From NORP309 sp964352735 (GTDB taxonomy: Bacteria > Pseudomonadota > Gammaproteobacteria > Xanthomonadales > Marinicellaceae): a DNA stretch of 64,000 nucleotides. Position numbers and translations under genes: made by a program. The notes under the pieces are model-generated. The model saw only the letters and a program-made list of their open reading frames with translations, did no database searches and was not told the DNA's origin. The stretch is taken from contig CAYGTC010000003.1 in NCBI GenBank assembly GCA_964352735.1, forward strand, positions 62,001 to 126,000, read 5' to 3'. Positions 53,150-63,800 of this stretch are shown piece after piece. Each line of letters opens with the position of its first letter. The stretch's first letter is position 1.

Positions 53150-53416
53150 ATGAAAACTCAACAAAAATTAATAAGCAACACAAAGATTTTTTCATCTCAT
53201 ATGCAAGAGTTAACTCAAAATTTAATAAAAAATTCAGAGTTACAACATTATGAAGCGAGTCTTTTACTGAATCTAGAGTTTAACCGAGAATATAGAAAAG
53301 CATTTGGAAAGAGAATGTGTAATGAACTCAATAAAGGTGTCATGAATAAATCATATGGTACAACTGACTTTATGACTTTTGAACAATCAACCAAAAAAGA
53401 AAAAATAGACCTTTAA
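53150..53416 (+). CDS. Small hypothetical protein within the NRPS-PKS cluster
   Basis: The 88-residue product is helical, charged and soluble in appearance, with no signal peptide or membrane segment, and I do not recognise a family. The central part reads NLIKNSELQHYEASLLLNLEFNREYRKAFGKRM, the end is Lys-rich. It is not an MbtH-like protein (no NxExQxS...W pattern) and not a carrier protein (no GxDS). It begins 3 bases after the NRPS2 stop and ends 22 bases before the acylase, so it is almost certainly co-transcribed. Whether it is translated and what it does are unknown. Confidence 0.55.
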   Translation: MKTQQKLISNTKIFSSHMQELTQNLIKNSELQHYEASLLLNLEFNREYRKAFGKRMCNELNKGVMNKSYGTTDFMTFEQSTKKEKIDL

Positions 53417-53438
53417 TAATTATGAAAAAAATAAAAAT

Positions 53439-55982
53439 ATGATGAAAAAATTCCCTTTGCTGTCCCGTTTTATGTTGTTTATTGTGTTTCCATTAATGAT
53501 TCCATTAATTTATGGTTATTATTATATGAGGCAAAGTTTACCTATATATGAAGGAGATATTGACCTACAAGAATTAAAAGATGATGTGGTCATAAGTTTT
53601 GATCAGTTTGGAGTCCCAAGTGTTGTTGCAAAGAGTGATAACGATGCTTTTTTTGCACAAGGATATTTACATGCATCAGAAAGAATGTGGCAAATGGAGT
53701 TACAACGAAGGTTAATGCAAGGTAAACTCAGTGAAGTTTTTGGAGCTTCAACCATCTCTACAGATATCTGGATGAGAACCCTAGGATTTTCAGAATTGGC
53801 AAATAAATCCTATGAACAAATGGATCAGAGGACCAAAATGGCCTTGGATTCATACGTTAAAGGTGTGAATAGTTGGCTAAAAAATAATAAGGTCTTGCCT
53901 CCTGAGTTTTTTATATTTGGAGTAGAACCCAAACCATGGAAGGTTCATGATTCATTGGCATGGCAAAAGTCTTTAGCGATGAATCTGGGTAAGAATATGT
54001 ATGATGAAGTAAGACGTATTAATGCGTTAAAGGTTTTAACGCCAAAACAGTTAAAACAGTTTTATCCATATGACCCAGAAATAACGGATGAAATTATTAA
54101 TAATAATAGTTCAGGTTTACCAATTACAAAATTGAAAACATCAAATAAGAATGGCAATGATCATTTATTATTTACTTGGGAAAATATGGAAAAGACCCTG
54201 CAAAAAAAATGGTCAATGGGGGAAATGTTTGTTGGCAGTAATGCATGGGCTGTTTCTGGAAAGTTTACCAAGTCTGGTTCTCCCATTCTGGCAAATGACC
54301 CACATTTGAGTTTACAGTTTCCTTCTATTTGGTACGCTATCCAATTGAAAGGAAGTGTACTTAATGTCAGTGGAATGTCATTAGTTGGCTTGCCAGGTGT
54401 GATTATAGGTGCAAATGACAAATTAGCCTGGGGTATTACCAGTTTAGTGAGTGATCAACAAGACTTATTTGAGCTTGATGTTTCATTAAAAAATAATTTG
54501 TCATATGAGAGTATAAATGCATCAGAGCCTATTGAGGTGAGGGAGGAAGTGATTCAGGTAAGATCAGAAAAGCCGGAATTTTTAAATAAAAAAATTAAAG
54601 ACGTAACTGTGCAAGTTAGAAAAACAGCATTGGGTCCTATTGTAACTGATGCCATTTATCAATCACAAAATACCATGGCTTTAAGATGGGTTGCATTAGA
54701 TGAGAATGATAGCAGTTTTGAATCAATTTTCAATCTTCAATATGCGCAAAACTGGCAAGAGTTCAGAAAGGCTCTTAAGCAGCATAAAGCACCAGGGTTA
54801 CATTTTTTGTATGCAGATCGCTTGGGTAATATTGGTAGCCAGGTAGCAGGGGCTTTTCCTGTCAGAGGCGCAGGATCTGGTATTTTTCCACAAAAAGCCT
54901 ATTCACCTGCAAATCATTGGCAGAGATACGTCGAATTTGACAAACTGCCAATGAAGTTCAACCCTGAATCTGGATTGTTAGTATCTGCAAATAATAAAAT
55001 TGATTCGTCATTTGATATTTCACATGAATGGGCCCCAATGACCAGAAATATAAGAATTAAACAAATGTTGTTGTCATACATGGATAGTGGCACGCTTATG
55101 GATAGTAATCTCATGCAAAATATTCAAGTAGATACTGTAGATTTAGGTGCCGTTAAGTTATTACCATTACTGCAAAACAGCAGTTTACAAAAGTTTCTAA
55201 TAGCTAATGTCCCGACTAAATTTACTGAAATCACTCAAAAATCTTTGCATGAAATAAATAACTGGGATGGGGATTATTCGGCGTTGTCTTCAGCAGCCAG
55301 TGTTTATCATTATTGGATTGAAGAACTTAAATTACATATATTTTCAGATGATTTAAACCCTGTGTGGACACAATTAAGCAAAAGTGATTTCGCTGAGGGA
55401 TTAATCGAAATACTTGATGAAAACAAATTATATGCTGTTTTAAATAATCAAGACAATTTATGGTGTGTAAAAAGTGATAAATCCACTCATGTCTGTCAAC
55501 AAGAACTGTTATCCAGTTTTATTGTGGCGTTAGATAAATTAGAAAAATATACAAAAAGCAATAATGTGGCTAATGATTGGCATTGGCGAGATGTACATTT
55601 TGTTGAATATAGACATGAACAGTTAGGTCAACTTAAGTTTTTTGAGGGTTTCTTCAAACAAAAAAATGGAGTAGTTGGTTCTAATAATAGCATTAATGTA
55701 GCCAGTGCAAAGAAAACCGCAGAAGGAAATTATCAGCAAACTTTTGGGTCAACATTTAGGCAGGTATTTGACTTGTCAGAAAATCAAAACTGGTCATTTT
55801 TATTATCTACAGGCCAATCTGGGCACTTTTTAAGCCCTCATTATGACGATATGATAAAGCCTTTTTTAGATCCCTCCCATGGCTTATTAAACTATGCTAA
55901 TGGTCAGATTATTATTGATGATGTTTCTTCAAGTGACAACACTAAATCTTCTATCTTAATACTCAATTCTAGGAAGAAATAA
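53439..55982 (+). CDS. Membrane-anchored penicillin acylase-family Ntn hydrolase
   Basis: The 847-residue protein has an N-terminal hydrophobic signal or anchor (about residues 8-28, SRFMLFIVFPLMIPLIYGYY), so the catalytic part lies in the periplasm. It belongs to the penicillin amidase family: DQFGVPSVVAKSDNDAFFAQGYLHASERMWQMELQRR near residue 55, the autocatalytic cleavage site with nucleophile Ser267 in GSNAWAVSG, and NDPHLSLQFPSIWY shortly after. Cleavage before Ser267 would give an alpha chain of ~266 and a beta chain of ~580 residues. In NRPS clusters such enzymes (PvdQ in pyoverdine synthesis) remove an N-terminal fatty acyl group after export. The exporter gene starts 3 bases after the stop. 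Degradation of an acyl-homoserine lactone is the main alternative. Confidence 0.88.
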   Translation: MMKKFPLLSRFMLFIVFPLMIPLIYGYYYMRQSLPIYEGDIDLQELKDDVVISFDQFGVPSVVAKSDNDAFFAQGYLHASERMWQMELQRRLMQGKLSEVFGASTISTDIWMRTLGFSELANKSYEQMDQRTKMALDSYVKGVNSWLKNNKVLPPEFFIFGVEPKPWKVHDSLAWQKSLAMNLGKNMYDEVRRINALKVLTPKQLKQFYPYDPEITDEIINNNSSGLPITKLKTSNKNGNDHLLFTWENMEKTLQKKWSMGEMFVGSNAWAVSGKFTKSGSPILANDPHLSLQFPSIWYAIQLKGSVLNVSGMSLVGLPGVIIGANDKLAWGITSLVSDQQDLFELDVSLKNNLSYESINASEPIEVREEVIQVRSEKPEFLNKKIKDVTVQVRKTALGPIVTDAIYQSQNTMALRWVALDENDSSFESIFNLQYAQNWQEFRKALKQHKAPGLHFLYADRLGNIGSQVAGAFPVRGAGSGIFPQKAYSPANHWQRYVEFDKLPMKFNPESGLLVSANNKIDSSFDISHEWAPMTRNIRIKQMLLSYMDSGTLMDSNLMQNIQVDTVDLGAVKLLPLLQNSSLQKFLIANVPTKFTEITQKSLHEINNWDGDYSALSSAASVYHYWIEELKLHIFSDDLNPVWTQLSKSDFAEGLIEILDENKLYAVLNNQDNLWCVKSDKSTHVCQQELLSSFIVALDKLEKYTKSNNVANDWHWRDVHFVEYRHEQLGQLKFFEGFFKQKNGVVGSNNSINVASAKKTAEGNYQQTFGSTFRQVFDLSENQNWSFLLSTGQSGHFLSPHYDDMIKPFLDPSHGLLNYANGQIIIDDVSSSDNTKSSILILNSRKK

Positions 55983-55985
55983 GAC

Positions 55986-57764
55986 ATGAATGCTATCCAA
56001 TTATTTACAAAACATGCTCCAAATAAGACGTTTTTAGCAGTGGTGCTGGGTGCTTTTTCAGGGGTATTATATGCGATGTTGATCCCACTGGTCATGAAAG
56101 CCTTATCAAGTGATACCAGTCAATTAGCTGTTGAAAATAAAATTGTTGAAGTACTTGGCCTGGAAATTGCTTATTCAAATTTTGCCGGGGTATTTTTGAC
56201 ATTTTGTATTTTAATACTCATTCTTAACTCTTTTTCACAAGTTATTTTGGCCAGAGTAAGCATGGATGTGCGTTTTATTTTAAGGAAAAATTTATACCGT
56301 AGGATACAAAAAGCACCAATATCATCAGTTGAGAGTGTGGGCCCATCAAGGTTGTTACAAGCGCTGTCAAATGATGTTTCTGCGATTGTAGCTGGAGCAC
56401 AATTGTTGCCTAATATTTTGACTAATGTAGTCACCATGCTTGGTATGTTAGGTTATTTATTTTATGTTGATACAAATATATTTTTTTATATAGTACAGGT
56501 TGTAATTTTTGGTGTAATAACTTATCAAATTCCGATCATTATTGGTGCGAATTCATTTTTTAAAGCCAGGAATCATGAAGATTTATTACAGGAGGGATTT
56601 AAAGGACTTGTAGAGGGAGCTAAAGAATTAAAATTAAGTTTAGAAAAAACGCAAGTCTATGAAGATGAAATATTAATAAAACAAGAAAAAATTGTCAGAG
56701 GGTTACAAAAAAGGGGGTTTACCGCTTTCAACTTGGCCAGTAACTATGGCAATTTATTGAGTTTCTTTGCAATTGGTGGGTTAAGTTTTATCTTATTAAA
56801 CTATTACGTTTTGACTAATGCGCAAATTACCGTAGCAATTATGACTTTGCTTTATTTATCTGCACCAATAGGTTTTTTATTAAATGTCATTCCTCAATTA
56901 TCAAGAACAAAAATTGCCATTAACAAGATAGATAAGTTATATTCAGAACTTAAAGTAGAAAGTGTCTCTGATGATTATCATCCAATCAAAAATTGGAATT
57001 CTATCCAGTTGAGAAATATTAAATTTAAATATGATGAGCCGTTCCCTTCTTTCGTTAAACCCAATTCATATGGTTTCATTGCTTCTTTATTTAAATCTAA
57101 GAAAATAAAGACACTTGTAAAAAGTGCAGATCAGATAAAAACTTTCGAAGTGGGACCTGTAGATGTTGAAATTAAAAGAGGCGAAATAACCTTTATAACA
57201 GGTGGTAATGGTTCGGGTAAGTCTACATTATGCAAAGTTATCAGCCTTCATTATATTCATACAGACGGTCAAATTACTTACGATCACGATAATATAATTG
57301 ATAAAAATAACATCACCAACTTCAGACATGAAATTAACTGTATTTATTCTGATTACTATTTGTTTGATAAAGCCTTAAATCAAAAATCTATTTCAGCAGA
57401 TTATGAAGAACAGATTCATCAATACCTCAAAGCTTTCAATTTAGAGGGTAAGGTTGAATATAAGGATGGGAATTTCTCAACTTTAAAGCTATCTGATGGT
57501 CAACGCAGGCGTTTGGCATTGGTTGTTTCTTTAGTTGAAAATAAATCACTTTATGTTTTTGATGAGTGGGCAGCAGATCAAGATCCTGAATTTAAAGCCA
57601 TATTTTACAATGAAATCTTATCAGAATTGAAGAATAAGAATAAGGCAGTCGTCGTCATCTCTCATGATGATCGATATTTTCATGTAGCGGATCAGTTATT
57701 ACACATGGAATCAGGGCAATTGAGAACAACTCAAAGGAAACGAATTGATCATGATGAAAGTTGA
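55986..57764 (+). CDS. Cyclic-peptide/siderophore-type ABC exporter (SyrD/PvdE family)
   Basis: The 592-residue protein fuses a membrane half (about six helices, residues ~14-310) to an ATPase half. The ATPase has Walker A GGNGSGKST (406-414), signature LSDGQRRR (502-509), Walker B ending in Asp526-Glu527 (YVFDEWAADQDPEFK), and the H-loop His560 (VISHDDRYF). The FDEWAADQDPEFK sequence and domain order are those of PvdE/SyrD-type exporters, which pump peptide siderophores and lipopeptides across the inner membrane. It lies 3 bases after the acylase and 129 before NRPS3, so it most likely exports this cluster's product or its acylated precursor. Confidence 0.92.
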   Translation: MNAIQLFTKHAPNKTFLAVVLGAFSGVLYAMLIPLVMKALSSDTSQLAVENKIVEVLGLEIAYSNFAGVFLTFCILILILNSFSQVILARVSMDVRFILRKNLYRRIQKAPISSVESVGPSRLLQALSNDVSAIVAGAQLLPNILTNVVTMLGMLGYLFYVDTNIFFYIVQVVIFGVITYQIPIIIGANSFFKARNHEDLLQEGFKGLVEGAKELKLSLEKTQVYEDEILIKQEKIVRGLQKRGFTAFNLASNYGNLLSFFAIGGLSFILLNYYVLTNAQITVAIMTLLYLSAPIGFLLNVIPQLSRTKIAINKIDKLYSELKVESVSDDYHPIKNWNSIQLRNIKFKYDEPFPSFVKPNSYGFIASLFKSKKIKTLVKSADQIKTFEVGPVDVEIKRGEITFITGGNGSGKSTLCKVISLHYIHTDGQITYDHDNIIDKNNITNFRHEINCIYSDYYLFDKALNQKSISADYEEQIHQYLKAFNLEGKVEYKDGNFSTLKLSDGQRRRLALVVSLVENKSLYVFDEWAADQDPEFKAIFYNEILSELKNKNKAVVVISHDDRYFHVADQLLHMESGQLRTTQRKRIDHDES

Positions 57765-57893
57765 AAATTTACTGGCTAATGCGTTTATTGATTCTTTTCA
57801 ATTATGAACAACGATAATTATTCTAATGATAGTTATTTTGATACTTTTGCATGGAAACATAGCTCAGATTAATAATAAATTTAATAAAAAAAT

Positions 57894-60800
57894 ATGAAAT
57901 CAAAAATAAATCATAATATTCAAAAAATATTAACTAAGTGCCAACAAGAAAACGTTGGCTTAGAAGTTCGTGATGGGCAATTAGAGATATCTTATGATGA
58001 AGATTTTTCTGAAGATTTACTTGATTTGTTGAAAAGTCATAAACTAGATTTAATTTCTTATTTAAATGCTAGAAAAACATTAAATATCAGTAATATAACT
58101 AAAAATCCTGAAAATATTTCTGAATATCAACTTTCTTATCCACAGCAAAGGTTATGGTTTGTAGATCAAATGGAAGAAGGAAGTTCTCATTATAATATGT
58201 CATGGGCAATGCATGTACAAGGAGACTTTAAAGTTGAGGTAGCTCATTCGGCATTAACTCATATTATCCAACGTCATGAATCATTACGTACTGTGTTTAT
58301 CGAAGGTCAAGATGGTCCATTACAAGTTGTTCGAGATAAATTTGATTTTGAAATTGATATATACGATTTAATAGGATTGAAATTAGATTTACAAGAAAAG
58401 GCAATCAATGCAGAAATAAAACGGGATACACAACATGCGTTTAACTTAAGTGATGATCTTATGTTGCGCGTTAAGTATATTAAAACGACTGTTTCTGAAG
58501 GGGTATTATTATTTAATATGCACCATATTGCTTCAGATGGGTGGTCAATTGGTATTTTAATTGATGAATTTACTAAACTTTATCGGTCAAAGCTAGAACA
58601 TAATCCAATATCATTGGCTCCATTGGAACTTCAATATTCTGATTATGCTTATTGGCAGCATAATTCTCTAAATGATGGTGTGCTTAAACCACAGCTTGAT
58701 TATTGGCAAAAACAACTGTTAGATTTGCCCCCAGTTCATAGTTTACCTTTGGATTATGAACGTCCTGCTTATCAGACTTTTAATGGAGCATTATTTGAAT
58801 TCAATATAGAAAAAGATATTTTATTTCAATTAGAAAACTTGGCTTCAGAAAATCAAGCAAGTTTATTCATGGTGATTCATGCAGTATTCTCAATTTTGCT
58901 GTCTCGTTATTCTAATAACACAGATGTTGTGATTGGAACACCTGTAGCCAATCGATTACAAAAAGAATTGGAACCATTGATAGGTTTTTTTGTTAATACC
59001 TTGGTTTTACGTGTTGATTGTTCTAAAAATCAATCCTTTGTTGAATTTTTAGATGAAATCAAAAACGTTAATTTGGAGGCCCAATCTAATCAAGATATTC
59101 CTTTTGAACACCTGGTTGATAAGGTCAATCCATCGCGTAGTACTGCACATAATGCATTATTTCAGGTTGTTCTTAGTATGAACACAAATGAAACCCCTAC
59201 ATTAAACTTGCCAAATGTAACTTTAAGTCCGTATAAAAATGATGAAATCGTTTCAAAGTTTGATTTGATGCTAAATATTGCGGTTATTGAAGAAATGCAA
59301 CAAACAAATTCTGGCTCTGGAATTGCTTGTTCTTTTGAATATAACACCAGTTTGTTTAAGCATGAATCAATTGAACGTTTTGCGAAGAGTTTTCAATTGC
59401 TTTTAACAACCATCGTTACCGAGCAAAATAGCCCAATTGCTCAGTTGCCAATACTGAGTGCTAAAGAAAGTGATTATTTAATAAATTCCTTAAACAAAAT
59501 TAAAAAAGACTACCCTGTTGATTTAACAATCCATCAATTATTTGAACAACAGGCAAAAAAATCACCATCTCACACAGCAATAAAATACAAAGATGACAGT
59601 GTAAGTTATAAACAATTAAACAGTCAAGCCAACCAATTGGCACACCTGTTAATTGCATCAGGCCTTAAGCCTCAATCCTTTGTGGGTATTTGTTGTCATC
59701 GCTCTGTAGAAATGATAGTGGCTATTTTAGCCACACTAAAAGCCGGTTGTATCTATGTACCGCTTGACCCAGGCTATCCGCAAAAACGTTTAAAATTTAT
59801 CATTGATGATATTAATTGTTCATTATTATTATATCAATCAGGTCTTGATCAAGGCTTACATCAAGATCTCGAGTTGGTATCTTTTGATGTTGATTTGGTA
59901 TTATACAGTGAACAGTTATCACAATACCCAGTAGTCAATCCTGAACTCAAAGTGGCAGCCACTGATAATGCTTATGTGATTTATACTTCTGGTTCAACAG
60001 GCAAACCCAAAGGTGTTCTGGGGCATCACCTAGGTATTGTGCGTTTGGTTAATAACCCAAGTTTTATGACATTAGATGAAAACACTGTTTTTCTTTTGGC
60101 ATCATCCATTTCTTTTGATGCCGCACATCTTGAATTATGGGGACCTCTGTTAAACGGTGGTAGCACGGTACTTTACACTGAAAAACACATGGATATTCAT
60201 GTGTTAAATGAACTAATTAAAGATCGTTATATCAACAGCATGTGGTTAACTGCTGGGCTATTTGATCAGTGGAGTGAAGTGACTGCTGGCTTGGGTTCAT
60301 TGAAATGGATACTCACTGGTGGTGATGTGGTTAATCCAATTGCTGTGCACAATGTTTATCAATCTTTGAGTGAAGTTAATATCATCAATGGTTATGGTCC
60401 TACAGAAAACTGTACATTCAGCAGTTGTTACCAAATACCACGAACACAACAAGCTTTAGATAATTTACCCATTGGTTATACAATCAATGGCACGAGTGCA
60501 TATATATTGGATAAGCATTTACAATTAGTGCCATTGGGTTCAATTGGTGAATTATACCTAGGTGGCGACGGCCTAGCGCATGGTTATTTACATCGCCAAG
60601 CATTAACAAAAAAGTGTTTTATAAATGATCCATTTAATGATAGTCAACGGTTGTATAAAACTGGCGACATGGTTCGTTATGCACAAGACGGTAAGTTAAT
60701 TTTCATAGGCCGTATTGATCATCAATTGAAAATTCGAGGGCATAGGGTAGAAACAGGGGAGATTGAACATGCCTTATTATTATTAGCACAAATCAACTCA

Positions 60801-63800
60801 GCATTAGTTGAGGTTTATGAAGATCAAGCAGGTCAAAAGAATATAGTTGCTTATGTAGTAAGTGATGACAAAAATATGGAAGAGTCATTATTAATCAGCC
60901 AAATCACTGAATTTTTACAACAACAATTGCCAGTTTATATGTTGCCATCTGCCTATGTGGTGTTAGATGCATTTGTGTTAACTGTTAATGGCAAAGTTGA
61001 TCGAAAGGCATTGCCTGTTCCAGATAGATTAGAACAAGACAGAGAGTTCATTGCTCCGATTGGTACGATTGAGAAGAGGCTTGCAAAAATATGGGCAAAT
61101 TTACTCGAAGTATCAGAACAAGGTATAAGTGCAAATTCGAATTTCTTTGAATTGGGTGGCCATTCATTATTGGCGATACGTTTATTAACTGAAATTCGAA
61201 CGACTTTTACTTGTGAATTATCAGTTCGAGAAGTATTTGAAGCGCCAATGTTGTCACAAATAGCAGAGCATATTACTTTATCAGATAGTGATGTCAGACC
61301 AATAATTACTTCATTTGAAAGAGACAATAATCACTTGATCACTTCATATGCGCAACAGCGGTTGTGGTTTATAAATCAAATGGATGGTGGTAGTGCACAT
61401 TATAATATGCCTTGGGCAATGCGTTTAAAGGGAGATTTTAGACTAGAAGTTGCCCAATTGGCTTTCTCGCAGATTATTCAGAGGCATGAAACATTACGTA
61501 CAGTATTTATAGATGGTGATGTTGCACCACTACAAGTGATTAAAGACACTTTTGATTTTGCTATTGATCGAGTTGACTTGGCTCAGTTAAATCAGCAAGA
61601 TCAAGACAATGCCGTGAAAATAGCAGTTAAAAACAATGCCGAACAGGTTTTTAATCTTAATGATGATTTAATGCTTCGTATTAGTTATTTGCATTTGGGA
61701 GTCGATGAGGGAGTATTATTGATTAATATGCACCATATTGCTTCTGATGGTTGGTCCATAGGTGTTCTTATAAATGAATTTGTCACATTATATGAGTCAA
61801 TTTTAAATGGCACACCACAAACATTAGACCCTTTAGCAATACAATATGCAGATTATGCTCATTGGCAACGTCAATGGTTAAATGGGGAAATACTTCAATC
61901 TCAACTGGAATATTGGGATGAACAGCTGGCAGACTTACCTGTGGTTCATAGTTTACCATTAGATTATGAGCGACCAATTTACCAAACACATAACGGTGCT
62001 TATTTAGAATTTAATATTGAGGCGAATATATTACAGAAACTGGAAGTTATTGCAAAAAATAATCAAGCCAGTTTATTTATGCTCATACATGCTGCTTTTT
62101 CAATATTGCTATCACGTTATTCCAATACTAAAGATATTGTCATTGCTACTCCTGTGGCAAATCGAATGCAAAAAGAACTGGAACCATTGATCGGCTTTTT
62201 TGTAAATACCTTAGTTTTACGTGCAGATTGTTCAAATAATCCAACTTTAATAGAATTTTTACAACAAATTAAAGATACAAATTTGAATGCACAAATGAAT
62301 CAGGATGTTCCATTTGAACATTTAGTTGACCGAATTAATCCAATTCGTGATACCAGTTATAACGCATTATTTCAGATTATGTTAACAATGAATAATGTTA
62401 ACAATTCAACATTACAATTGCCCAATATTACTTTAAAACCACAATACAATGATGAGGTGGTAGCAAAATTTGATTTAGTATTAAATATCACACCTGTAGA
62501 GGATCTAAATGATGAAGGGTTATTTTGTTCATTTGTATATAATACAGATTTATTTAAATGTGAATCTATTGAAGGTTTTGCCAACAGCTTATGTTTGTTA
62601 TTGACAAGTATTGCAACTGATTCAAGTCAACATATTGCAGATTTGCCTGTGTTGGATGACCAGGGCACATATTATTTACTCAACACACTTAATAAAGTAA
62701 ATCAAGATTACCCTAAAAACCAAACAGTTACACAATTATTTGAACAACAAGCTCATAAAAATCCACATCGCATTGCAGTTAAATATGATGATCAACAACT
62801 CAGCTATAAAGCGTTAAATTCTTTGGCCAATCAAGTCGCGCATCAATTATTAGCTGACGGCATTCAACCACAATCATATATCGGAATTAGTTGTTATCGT
62901 TCTATTGAAATGATTGCGATTATTTTGGCGACACTTAAGACTGGCTGTATTTATGTGCCACTTGATCCAGATTATCCTGATAATCGCATTAGGTTTATTC
63001 TTGAGGATACCCAGTGTTCTGTTTTATTTCATTATGAAGAAGCTGGCGATTTGTTGAATGATATAGAAAACTTAAAATTAATCACCATTGAACAGGCTTT
63101 ATCTGCTGAGAACTTAAATAATTATCCGGATGATAATCTGGACCTAATTGTATCACCGGATGACAATGCTTTTGTGATTTATACATCAGGTTCAACAGGT
63201 CGCCCTAAAGGTGTATTGGGTCATCATATGGGCATTGTGCGTTTGGTCATGAACGCCAATTTTATGGATATTGATGAATCAAGCATATTCGCTATGATAT
63301 CCTCTTTATCATTTGATGCGACTCATCTAGAGTTGTGGGGGCCACTGTTAAATGGTGGTTGTACAGTGATTTATCCAGAAAAACAAATGGATTTGAATAT
63401 TCTGAATCAGCTCATTAAGGATCATCAAATCAATAGTATATTTATGACCATAGGTTTGTTTGAACAATGGAGTGAAGTTTGCAGTGGGTTAGATTCATTA
63501 AAATGGATCATAACAGGTGGTGATGTTGTTAATCCTGTTGTTATTCATCGTGTACAAAAAGCATTGAATAAAGCCCATGTGATCAGTGCTTATGGCCCAA
63601 CAGAAAATTGTACTTTCAGCAGTTGTTACCGAGTTCCAAGAACTGATCAGGCATTACCGAGCATCGCCATAGGTTATGCAGTCAATGGTACAACAAATTA
63701 TATCTTTGATGATCAGTTACAACTGACGCCATTTGGTTCAATTGGGGAATTATATTTAGGAGGAGCCGGGGTCGCTTATGGCTATCTGAATCGTCAAAAG

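Noticed and set aside
57804..57872. 22-codon ORF between the ABC exporter and NRPS3
   Set aside because: It encodes an Asn/Ser/Asp-rich peptide without a plausible ribosome binding site or known leader-peptide features; too short and unsupported to call.
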